From Bacillota bacterium (GTDB lineage: Bacteria > Sysuimicrobiota > Sysuimicrobiia > Sysuimicrobiales > Segetimicrobiaceae), in the NCBI GenBank assembly GCA_021324295.1, contig JAJPJJ010000123.1:1-55879 (forward strand): DNA of 55,879 nucleotides, read 5' to 3'. Positions 15,833 to 22,910 of the stretch are shown one piece after another (position 1 is the stretch's first letter; the number at the start of each line of letters is the position of its first letter). The notes under the pieces are model-generated. The model made no database searches. It was given only the letters and a program-made list of their open reading frames with translations, and was not told where the DNA came from. The translations under genes were made by a program, and so were the position numbers.

Positions 15833-18331
15833 CTACTCGGCCGCGCCACCCGGCGCCGACAGCGCGCGCTCCTCCACGTGACGGCCCATCCCCAGCCACA
15901 CCGCGGCGACGCCGAAGCCCGCCGTCGCGCCGAGCGCGATCAGGGCCGTCGGCGGCCCGGCGGCGTCGGCGAGGCGGCCGAAGACGAGCATCCCCACGAG
16001 CGTCGTCCCGTTGATGAACACCTGCCGGCTGGCCATGAGCCGGCCGGAGAGCTCCGAGGGGACGTTGGCGAGGGACAGCGTCGCGTTGGCGATGTACGTG
16101 GAGACGTTCCCCACGCCAAAGAGGAACGCGGCGGCGAGCAGCGCCGGATACCGGGTCGTGGACCCAAAGAGGGCGGTCGCGATCGCAGTGACGAGGAACA
16201 TGGCGGCGACGAAGGAGGTCGTGGCCCACCGCTTCCCCCCGGCGATCAAGACCGTCGCCGCCACGAGCTTGCCGGCCCCGAGCGCGCTGTTGATCGCCCC
16301 GTACGCGACCGCCGAGAGTCCGGCGGCCTTCACCACCATCGGCGCCTGGAGCGCGTCGAACGCCAGCGTCAGGTAGCCGGTCACGGCCAGCAGCGCCAGC
16401 AGGCGGTGCAACGGGACCTGCCAGATGTACCGGAGGCCTTCCGCGATGTCGGCGGAGAGCCTCTGGGGCGGCGCCACGCCCAATCCGGCGCGCCAGGCGA
16501 GCGGCATCAGGCCGACGCAGGCGGCGCTGACGATGAACGTCGCGGCGTCCAGGTAGAAGACGAGATGGAAGCCAAGGCGCAGGACGAGCGCGCCGCCCGC
16601 CACCCCGCCGACGATCTCGGCGACCCGCTGCGTCGTCTGGAACAGCGCGTTGGCCGTGGCCAGCTCGTCTCGCGGCACGACGGACGGGATCAGCGCGAAG
16701 ATGGCGGTGCGGAAGAACACGGTGCCGACGTTCAGGATCACGAGCAGCCCGAACCCCGCCGGGATCGAGCGGGTGAGGGCGAGGGGCAGGGCCGCCACGA
16801 CCGCCGCGCGGCCGATGTCCGTGGCGATGACGACCGCCCGCCGGTCCGTCCGGTCGGCGAGCGCGCCCGCGAGCAGCCCGAGCAGCCCCTGCCCGATCGT
16901 CGCGGCGACGAGCGCCGCGGCGACCATCGTGGCCGACCCGGTCAGCTTGAGGACCCACAGCGTGAGCGCGACGAAGAAAATGTTGTCTCCGACGAAGCTC
17001 ACCATCTCGCCCGCCCACAGGAGCGTAAACGCGGGCCGTCGGAGCAGGGTCGCCCAGGTCGGCCGCGCAGGTGCCTCCCGCGGCGGGCCCGGCATGCCGA
17101 GCGCGGCGCGCAGGGCCCGAACCACCCGGGGATCGAACTGCGTGCCGGCGTGCGCTTCGAGCTCCCGCACCGCCACCGCGGGGGGCCGGCCCGGCCGGTA
17201 GGGCCGGTCCGTGGTGATCGCGTTGTACGCGTCCACGGCGAGGATGATCCTGGAGGCGAGCGGGATGTCGTCGCCCGCGAGCCCCCTGGGATAGCCGGCG
17301 CCGTCGAAGCGCTCGTGGCTGGCCTCGACGATCGGCGCGATCTCGGCGAGCCCCTGGATGCTCCGCACGATGCGCGCGCCCGCATCGGCGTGCGACCGCA
17401 CCACCTCCATCTCCTCCGGGGTCAGCGGTCCTGCCTTGCGGAGCGCCTCCGGCGGCACGACCGTCTTTCCGACGTCGTGGAGGAGGCCGCCGAGGTAGAC
17501 CTTGTGCACTTCGGGCTCGGCCAGGCCCAGCACCCGGGCCACCCGCTGGCACAGCCGGGCGACGGACTGGGAGTGGTCGGCCGTGTAGGAGTCCTTTGCG
17601 TCCACCGCGGCGGCCAGCACCGACACGGCGGCGAGCACCCGCCGCTGCTCCTGGCCCCGGAGGACCCGCGGGAGGTAGAGCTGCAGCGTCGCCGCCGCGG
17701 CGAGCGTCGGGACGAGGAGCCGGTCCGCCGGGGACGGGTCCTGCACGACGGTCCAGACCGTGACGGCCGAGACGACCAGCACGACCACATGGTGGAGGGA
17801 CGTGGCCGCCGCGAGGTAAGAGAGCGCCCGCGACCACGCGATCCCCTCGTCGAGATGCAGCCGCACCGCCATCGCGAGCATCCGGAGCGTCACCGTGGTG
17901 ACGGCCGCCACGATCGCCGCGCCGACTTCGGCGTACGGGCCCGGGATCGGGGCGGCGGCCACGGCTACCGCGGCGGCGGCGAGCCGGATCACCCGGTCGG
18001 CCCCGTCCGTCAGGACCGCCCTGGCCGGCCGCGCAAACAGCGAGGGCACCACCGCGAGCGCCGCCCCGGTGACCGCCGCGGGCCAGCCAAAGAGGACGAG
18101 CGTCGGGATCGTGATCACGCCGGAGAGCGGCAGCTCCCCGATCGGGTCCAGATAGATGGGGAACCGGTCCAGGACGGCCGTGGCGATCGCGACTATGATG
18201 ACCGCGGGGACCTGGGCGGCCGCCGCGATGCGGATCGCCGCCACCAGGATGAGGATCGCGACCGCGCCCAGTATCTCGGGGAGAACGACGCCGCGCTCGG
18301 TCTGCCGGCTCCAGAGGCCGTACGCGGTCAC
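15833..18331 (-). CDS. Membrane HD-GYP phosphodiesterase fused to an MFS transporter
   Basis: A continuous 832-residue chain with three parts. Residues 1-220 are hydrophobic, about six membrane helices resembling a MASE-type sensor. Residues 230-410 are an HD-GYP domain, the c-di-GMP phosphodiesterase family. It has DHSQSVARL at 252-260, the HD pair at 285-286 (GGLLHDVGKT), H314, SHERFDGAGYP at 338-347 and ASRIILAVDAYNAIT. The usual first His of HHE is Ser338. Residues 425-825 are a full MFS carrier of the macrolide-efflux type (FTLLWAGEMVSFVGDNIFFVALTLWVLKLTG, GLLAGALADRTDRRAV, LMASRQVFINGTTLVGML). ATG 18331 overlaps the stop of the preceding HD-GYP gene by 4 bases. c-di-GMP-linked control of an exporter is the obvious inference. 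Confidence 0.88.
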   Translation of the reverse strand: MTAYGLWSRQTERGVVLPEILGAVAILILVAAIRIAAAAQVPAVIIVAIATAVLDRFPIYLDPIGELPLSGVITIPTLVLFGWPAAVTGAALAVVPSLFARPARAVLTDGADRVIRLAAAAVAVAAAPIPGPYAEVGAAIVAAVTTVTLRMLAMAVRLHLDEGIAWSRALSYLAAATSLHHVVVLVVSAVTVWTVVQDPSPADRLLVPTLAAAATLQLYLPRVLRGQEQRRVLAAVSVLAAAVDAKDSYTADHSQSVARLCQRVARVLGLAEPEVHKVYLGGLLHDVGKTVVPPEALRKAGPLTPEEMEVVRSHADAGARIVRSIQGLAEIAPIVEASHERFDGAGYPRGLAGDDIPLASRIILAVDAYNAITTDRPYRPGRPPAVAVRELEAHAGTQFDPRVVRALRAALGMPGPPREAPARPTWATLLRRPAFTLLWAGEMVSFVGDNIFFVALTLWVLKLTGSATMVAAALVAATIGQGLLGLLAGALADRTDRRAVVIATDIGRAAVVAALPLALTRSIPAGFGLLVILNVGTVFFRTAIFALIPSVVPRDELATANALFQTTQRVAEIVGGVAGGALVLRLGFHLVFYLDAATFIVSAACVGLMPLAWRAGLGVAPPQRLSADIAEGLRYIWQVPLHRLLALLAVTGYLTLAFDALQAPMVVKAAGLSAVAYGAINSALGAGKLVAATVLIAGGKRWATTSFVAAMFLVTAIATALFGSTTRYPALLAAAFLFGVGNVSTYIANATLSLANVPSELSGRLMASRQVFINGTTLVGMLVFGRLADAAGPPTALIALGATAGFGVAAVWLGMGRHVEERALSAPGGAAE

Positions 18332-19566
18332 GGCGGGCCTGTGAGGGGGCTGTCGAGATCGCTCGCCGCCTGCAGCAGCGCCGTCACCACGCGCGGGTCG
18401 AGCACCGTGCCCGCGAGGGACGCGAGATACTCGGCCGCCTCCTCGTGCGACCTGGGGCCGCCGAACGGACCGAGGCCGGCGCGGGCCGTGTCGTACAGCT
18501 CCGCAGCGGCGAGGATGCGCGAGCCGAGCGGGATCGCCGCGCCCCTAAGGTGACCCGGGAGCCCCTCGCCGTCCCACCGCTCGTGGTGCCCGCGCACGAA
18601 CTCCCCGATGAGGGGGTCCGGGAACTGGGCCAGCACGCGTCCCCCGATCGCCGCGTGGTGCTCCTCCGGGGTCTCCGCGTCCTGCCCGGCCAGCAGCCCG
18701 ACGTCGTGCAGCAGGGCCGCGAGCCGCAGCGCCGTGAGCCGATGCTCCGACATCCCGAGCCGGCGCCCCGTCTCGGCCGCGAGCGCGCTCACGCGGTCGC
18801 CGTGCTCCCGGGCGCCGGGGTCCGCGCCCTCGAGCGCCCGCACGACCGCTTCCACGGTCTCGTCCAGCATCTCGCGCGACCGGTTGTAGTAGGCGTACTC
18901 CTGGCGGGCCAGCGGCAGCGCGACGACGTACAGGCCGGTGAACCCGAGGCCCGCCCACGTGGTGTCCGCCCGGTCGCTCACGAGCGCCAGCACGACGGCG
19001 AGCGGCGCCGAGAGCAACTGGCTCGGCCACTGGAACGCCATGGTCTGCAGCCACTCCGGCATCAGCGGGCGGCCGAAGCGCGTGCTGCGGTAGGCGGCGA
19101 AGATGGCGGTGTTCGCCGAGCGGTACGTGGCGACGGCGATCGCCGCGCCGAGGATCAGCGGTGCGATGCCCCGGGGTGCGGCCGGCGATACGAGCTGCGC
19201 CGCGGCCGCCGACGCCGCGGCCGGGAGGCCCCAGCCCGCACCGTTGATCGCCGCGCGCCACAGCTCGGTCCTGCGGAACGCGAGCAGGCCGATAAACGAC
19301 CCGATCCCGACGCCGAGCAGCACCTCGGGGGGCCTCCACAGCAGCGCGGCGACGATGATCACGCCGATGTTGGGGTCGGTGATGCCGCCGAACGGGCTCG
19401 CTACCGGACGCACGAGCCCGGTCGCCGCGAAGATCGCGGTCAGCCCCGCGGCGACGCCCGGGTCGGTGTGGGGAAGCGCCCACGCGGCTGTGGCCAGATA
19501 CAGGAGGACGCACGCGGCGCAGAAGCGCTGGGTTGCGCGGGGCAGGGCGCCGAAAAGCTCCGGCAT
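18328..19566 (-). CDS. Membrane HD-GYP domain protein
   Basis: This is a 412-residue protein with seven or so membrane helices (residues 12-225) and a cytoplasmic HD-GYP domain (235-400). The domain keeps HD at 287-288 (AALLHDVGLL) and HHE at 327-329 (GHHERWDGEGLP), but the GYP tripeptide is GLP (335-337). The stretch after HD is shortened, lacking the usual K-P-L-E region. Activity on c-di-GMP is therefore uncertain. It overlaps the downstream HD-GYP-MFS gene by 4 bases, so both are made from one mRNA and could form a pair. ATG 19566 has no Shine-Dalgarno sequence on its strand, so the message may be leaderless or start slightly elsewhere. Confidence 0.83.
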   Translation of the reverse strand: MPELFGALPRATQRFCAACVLLYLATAAWALPHTDPGVAAGLTAIFAATGLVRPVASPFGGITDPNIGVIIVAALLWRPPEVLLGVGIGSFIGLLAFRRTELWRAAINGAGWGLPAAASAAAAQLVSPAAPRGIAPLILGAAIAVATYRSANTAIFAAYRSTRFGRPLMPEWLQTMAFQWPSQLLSAPLAVVLALVSDRADTTWAGLGFTGLYVVALPLARQEYAYYNRSREMLDETVEAVVRALEGADPGAREHGDRVSALAAETGRRLGMSEHRLTALRLAALLHDVGLLAGQDAETPEEHHAAIGGRVLAQFPDPLIGEFVRGHHERWDGEGLPGHLRGAAIPLGSRILAAAELYDTARAGLGPFGGPRSHEEAAEYLASLAGTVLDPRVVTALLQAASDLDSPLTGPP

Positions 19567-19587
19567 GTGTCAGGAGGGATGATCTCG

Positions 19588-19869
19588 CCGAATCCGGGCG
19601 AAGCAGACGATCTCTTTACGCTCCCTCGCTACCCGGCATGCTCGAAGTGTGCAGGACAACGCGCACGGGAACCGGTCAGGACAGCGACCAAATCCCTGCC
19701 CCAGCATGCTCGATTGCCAGGAGGCACGCTGAGGACAACGCTACTCTAACCCCGTCGAGCTGACTTCTCCCCCCGTCCTCGCTCCGGCCAACGCATCGTC
19801 GGCATGCTCGTGGAGAAAGGACTGCGGGCGGCGTGACATGCCGCTCGAAATGGCTTCGCCCGGATTCGG
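19588..19869. repeat. 282-base element with 17-bp perfect inverted repeats
   Basis: CCGAATCCGGGCGAAGC (19588-19604) is the exact reverse complement of GCTTCGCCCGGATTCGG (19853-19869). The inner part holds GCATGCTCG at 19636, 19704 and 19802, with AGGACAACGC after the first two. Size and ends are like a MITE or a decayed IS, but no target-site duplication is evident. Confidence 0.5.
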
Positions 19870-19983
19870 TTTGGTGTTACTTTCCTGCTTGGTCCCTCGA
19901 TTCCTCCTGAGGCTTTTCAGAACTCAGCATGAACCCTTCGCCCGCTGTATGCCCAACTGGCCGCCGGCGTAGTCAGGCGTGCC

Positions 19984-20011
19984 CGACCGCGGGGCGCCGC
20001 CCCCGCGGTCG
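19984..20011. terminator. Hairpin, possible terminator
   Basis: CGACCGCGGGG (19984-19994) and CCCCGCGGTCG (20001-20011) form a perfect 11-bp stem with a 6-base loop. It lies about 110 bases beyond the end of the minus-strand fumarase operon and could terminate it, although it has no T tract. Confidence 0.5.
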
Positions 20012-20077
20012 CGAGGAATTCCCCGGTCGCTGCTGGGGCCGTCCTGCCGGGCCGGACGGACACGAGGAGGAATAGCG

Positions 20078-20356
20078 GTGAAAATCTACATCGAATCTCC
20101 ACCCCGCCCGCGCGACGCGCTCACCCCGAAGGGCGGCGCTGGTACCTGGCCCGGCCTTCCTCGTACAGGTCCCCGCCGTGCGCGTCGTTCACGACGGCAA
20201 CCGGAAAGCGATCGACGACGAGCCGGTAGATCGCCTCCGGGCCGAGGTCGGGGAACGCCACGACCTCCGCCTCCTGCACCCGCGCCCCGAGGAGGGCCGC
20301 GGTCCCCTCGATCGCCCCGAAGTACACGGCTCGGTGGCGCCGGAGCGCCTCCCTGA
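20078..20356 (+). pseudogene. Truncated gene start behind a strong ribosome site
   Basis: GAGGAGG stands 7 bases before GTG 20078, and the first codons (VKIYIESPP) use AT-rich choices unlike the surroundings. The frame then turns into Arg/Pro/Gly-rich sequence (92 residues in all) overlapping the 3' end of the minus-strand fumarase gene. Only the first dozen codons look like real coding sequence. It is best read as the 5' stump of a gene lost by deletion or rearrangement. Confidence 0.3.
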
Positions 20357-20687
20357 CCTCGGGGGACCGCCGTCCCTTCCCGATCATCCCGCGGACCCCG
20401 GCGGCGAGGAGCGCCGGCGTGTACGGGTCCATGCGGGAGGCGGTCGTCGGGCCGGCGGACCCGATCGGGCGGCCCGGCCGCGGCGGGGTCGGGCCGCAGT
20501 AGTAGACGACGTGCCCGCGCAGATCGACCGGCAGAGCCTCGCCGCGCGCGAGCATCGAGGCGAGCCGCGCGTGCGCGGCATCGCGCGCGGTGTAGAGCGG
20601 GCCGGAGAGGAGCACGCTGTCGCCGGCGCGCAGAGCCTCCACCTGCTCAGGGCTGAGGGGCGTGCGGAGGTCAGTCGGCGCGGTCAC
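20121..20687 (-). CDS. fumB: Class I fumarate hydratase/tartrate dehydratase beta subunit
   Basis: This is the beta subunit of an iron-sulfur hydro-lyase, interconverting fumarate and malate or acting on tartrate or a related substrate. The chain is 188 residues, normal for the separate C-terminal subunit. Typical motifs are LLSGPLYTARDAAHARL, YYCGPTPPRPGRPIGSAGPTTASRMDPY and GMIGKG, then the C-terminal AVVNDAHGGDLY. The Gly/Pro-rich GPTT..RMD segment contributes to the active site. It follows the alpha subunit gene by about 51 bases on the minus strand. The alpha-beta split form is common in anaerobes and deep-branching bacteria, where enteric enzymes are a single chain. Confidence 0.88.
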   Translation of the reverse strand: MTAPTDLRTPLSPEQVEALRAGDSVLLSGPLYTARDAAHARLASMLARGEALPVDLRGHVVYYCGPTPPRPGRPIGSAGPTTASRMDPYTPALLAAGVRGMIGKGRRSPEVREALRRHRAVYFGAIEGTAALLGARVQEAEVVAFPDLGPEAIYRLVVDRFPVAVVNDAHGGDLYEEGRARYQRRPSG

Positions 20688-20738
20688 CGGAGACGGCCCT
20701 GCCCGTGCGGACGCTGCGGGGACGCCCGGTCGCGGGTC

Positions 20739-21581
20739 TCACAGCACAACCTGTCCCGCGCGGTGCGAGTGGCAGTCCAGGTTCACCGCGACAGGGAGGC
20801 TGGCGATGTGCGTGGGGTGGCTCTCGACGTGCACGGCGAGCGCGGTGACCCGCCCGCCGAACCCCGCCGGGCCGATGCCGAGATCGTTGATCCGCCGCAG
20901 CAGCTCCGCCTCCAGCTCGGCGAGCGAGGGGTCGGGGCTCGGCTCCCCGACGGGACGCAGCAGCGCTCGCTTGCTCAGCAGCGCCGCCCGCTCGAACGTC
21001 CCGCCGAGCCCGACACCGACGAGGAGCGGCGGGCTCGGGTTGGGGCCCGCCTCCGCCACGGCGGTGACCACGAACCGCAGCACCCCCTCTCGCCCGTCCG
21101 CCGGCGTGAGCATCGCGAGCCGGCTCATGTTATCGCACCCCGCGCCCTTGGCGAGCACCGACAGGCGGACGCGGTCGCCCGGCACGATGCGCGTGTACAC
21201 GACGGCCGGGGCGTTGTCCCCGGTGTTGACCCGGTCGAGGGGGCCGCGCACGATCGACGCGCGCAGGTAGCCCTCCCGGTAGCCCCGGCGGACGCCCTCG
21301 TTGATCGCCTCCTCCAGATCGCCGCCCTCGACGTGCACGTCCTGGCCGAGGTCGACGAAGACGCACGCCGTGCCGGTGTCCTGACAGATCGGGAACAGCT
21401 GCTCGCGGGCGACCGCGGCGTTTTCGAGCAACCGGTCCAGCACCGCCCGGCCGGCCTCCGACTCCTCCTGCCCGCGGGCGCGCTCGAGCGCGGCGCGCAT
21501 GTCCGCGCCCATCTCGTGGTTGACGCGGATGCACAGGTCGCGGACCGCCGCGATCAGGCTCTGGGCGGTGACCGTCCGCAT
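20739..21581 (-). CDS. fumA: Class I fumarate hydratase/tartrate dehydratase alpha subunit
   Basis: This is the Fe-S-bearing alpha subunit (280 residues) of the same hydro-lyase. Three cysteines in family positions bind a catalytic 4Fe-4S cluster: PICQDTGTACVF, GAGCDNMSR and LDCHSHR. The remaining iron site is left free for substrate. VGVGLGGTFERAALLSKRALLRP and LDRVNTGDNAP are standard. The start ATG 21581 gives MRTVTAQSLIAAVRDLC, the expected N-terminus. It lies 7 bases after the CoA-transferase stop, so CoA-transferase, alpha and beta form one minus-strand operon. The substrate (fumarate or tartrate) is not decided by sequence. The family is oxygen-sensitive, which suggests low-oxygen growth at least part of the time. 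Confidence 0.9.
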   Translation of the reverse strand: MRTVTAQSLIAAVRDLCIRVNHEMGADMRAALERARGQEESEAGRAVLDRLLENAAVAREQLFPICQDTGTACVFVDLGQDVHVEGGDLEEAINEGVRRGYREGYLRASIVRGPLDRVNTGDNAPAVVYTRIVPGDRVRLSVLAKGAGCDNMSRLAMLTPADGREGVLRFVVTAVAEAGPNPSPPLLVGVGLGGTFERAALLSKRALLRPVGEPSPDPSLAELEAELLRRINDLGIGPAGFGGRVTALAVHVESHPTHIASLPVAVNLDCHSHRAGQVVL

Positions 21582-21588
21582 CGACGCC

Positions 21589-22788
21589 TCAGATGACCTC
21601 CTGCGCGCGGAGGCTGTCCAGCTCCTCCTCGCTGAGGCCGAGGCGGCCCCCGTAGATCTCCGCGTTGTGCGCGCCGAGCGCGGGCCCCGGGCCGACGACC
21701 GCCCCCGGTGTCTCGGACAGCGCGGGCACCACGCCGATCATCGGAATCTCGCCGAGGTGGGGGTCCGGTGCCCGGATGATGTCGCCGCGGGCCGCGTAGT
21801 GCGGGTCCCGCAGGATCCGGGCGACGTCGTACACCGGCCCGGCGACCGCGCCGCTCTCCTCGCACCGCGCGAGGATTTCGTCCTCCGTGTGGGAGCCGAT
21901 CCACTCCCCCAGGATTGCGTCCAGCGCCTCGCGGTTGCGGACGCGGGCGGCGTTGTCCGCGAAGCGCGGGTCCTCGATGAGGTCCGGCCGGCCGATCGCC
22001 GCCGCGAGCCGCTCGAAGACCCGCTGGCTGGTGGCCGAGATCGCGATCCACCCACCGTCGCGCGCCCGGTACAGGTTCCGCGGCGCGGCATCGGGGAACT
22101 CGTTCCCGCTGCGGCGCGCCACGATGCCGAGCGTGAGGTACTGGGTGACGTAGGGGATCAGGAGGCGGAACAGCGGCTCGTAGAGGCTGACGTCGATCAC
22201 CTGCCCGCGGCCGGACCGCTGCCGGTGGTAGATCGCCATGAGCGCCGCCATCGCGCCCACGATGCCCGCGACCTCGTCCGCGAGCGGGAGCGGGGGCAGG
22301 AGCGGCGGGGAGTCCGGGAAGCCGCTGAGCGCCACGAGGCCGCTCATCGCCTCCGCGATCGTCCCGAACCCCGGGCGGTGGCGGTACGGCCCGGTCTGGC
22401 CGAATCCCGAGATCCGGAGCACGACCAGCCGGGGGTTGGCATCGAGCAGCCGCTCGGGCCCGAGCCCCCACTTCTCGAGGGTCCCCGGCCGGAAGTTCTC
22501 CACGAGGACATCGGCGCGCCCGGCCAGGCTCAGGAGGAGCTGCTGGCCCCGGGGTCGGCTGAGGTCGAGCGTGATGGACTTCTTGTTCCGCGAGACGACC
22601 TTCCACCAGACCGACTGGCCGGAGAGGAACGGTCCCCACGACCGCAGCGGGTCGCCGCCGCCGGGGTGCTCGACCTTGATCACCTCCGCGCCGAAGTCGG
22701 CGAGCATGGAGGTCGCCGTCCCCCCCGACACGATCGTGGAGAGGTCGAGGACCGCGAGACCGGCCAAGGGGCCGGTAGACGCCATCAT
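21589..22788 (-). CDS. Class III CoA-transferase (CaiB/BaiF family)
   Basis: This enzyme moves CoA between carboxylic acids. The 399-residue chain shows the family's opening LAGLAVLDLSTIVSGGTATSMLADFGAEVIKVEHPGGGDP, then NKKSITLDLSRPRG, DVLVENFRPGTLEKWGLG and GFGQTGPYRHRPGFG. The segment VIDVSLYEPLFRL covers the usual catalytic-acid region; Glu stands where many members have Asp. The C-terminal part contains DPRFADN and GAVAGPVYDVARI. ATG 22788 is followed at once by a second ATG. The gene leads the fumarase operon. The acyl substrate is unknown; a succinyl- or similar dicarboxyl-CoA donor would fit the neighbouring hydro-lyase. Confidence 0.9.
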   Translation of the reverse strand: MMASTGPLAGLAVLDLSTIVSGGTATSMLADFGAEVIKVEHPGGGDPLRSWGPFLSGQSVWWKVVSRNKKSITLDLSRPRGQQLLLSLAGRADVLVENFRPGTLEKWGLGPERLLDANPRLVVLRISGFGQTGPYRHRPGFGTIAEAMSGLVALSGFPDSPPLLPPLPLADEVAGIVGAMAALMAIYHRQRSGRGQVIDVSLYEPLFRLLIPYVTQYLTLGIVARRSGNEFPDAAPRNLYRARDGGWIAISATSQRVFERLAAAIGRPDLIEDPRFADNAARVRNREALDAILGEWIGSHTEDEILARCEESGAVAGPVYDVARILRDPHYAARGDIIRAPDPHLGEIPMIGVVPALSETPGAVVGPGPALGAHNAEIYGGRLGLSEEELDSLRAQEVI

Positions 22789-22910
22789 CGTTGGGCGGCT
22801 CGCCTGCCGAGGACGTTCTGCCGTGTTGCACCAGAGATTCGGCCCGCTTGGAGGGCCTCCCCTGCCGAAACCAGGCGGGATCGTGCCGGCCGGGCGCGCG
22901 GTCCGTGCGC

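Larger units (their letters stand above)
19567..20077. other. Lower-GC spacer with inverted and direct repeats
   Basis: This 0.5 kb gap is visibly less GC-rich than its surroundings. It contains a 282-base element bounded by a 17-bp inverted repeat, three copies of GCATGCTCG and a hairpin near its right edge, all listed separately. A short plus-strand frame (19579-19749) and a tail reading RIVGMLVEKGLRAA up to a TGA near 19836 are possible relics. I could not assign either. Confidence 0.45.

Noticed and set aside
15878-18553. An 891-codon plus-strand frame opposite the HD-GYP-MFS gene
   Set aside because: Its composition is low-complexity Arg/Gly/His/Asp and it mirrors the codons of the real gene on the other strand.
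19579-19749. A 56-residue plus-strand frame starting behind AGGAGGG
   Set aside because: The Shine-Dalgarno-like sequence touches the ATG with no spacing, and the frame runs through the inverted-repeat element. I found no family resemblance.
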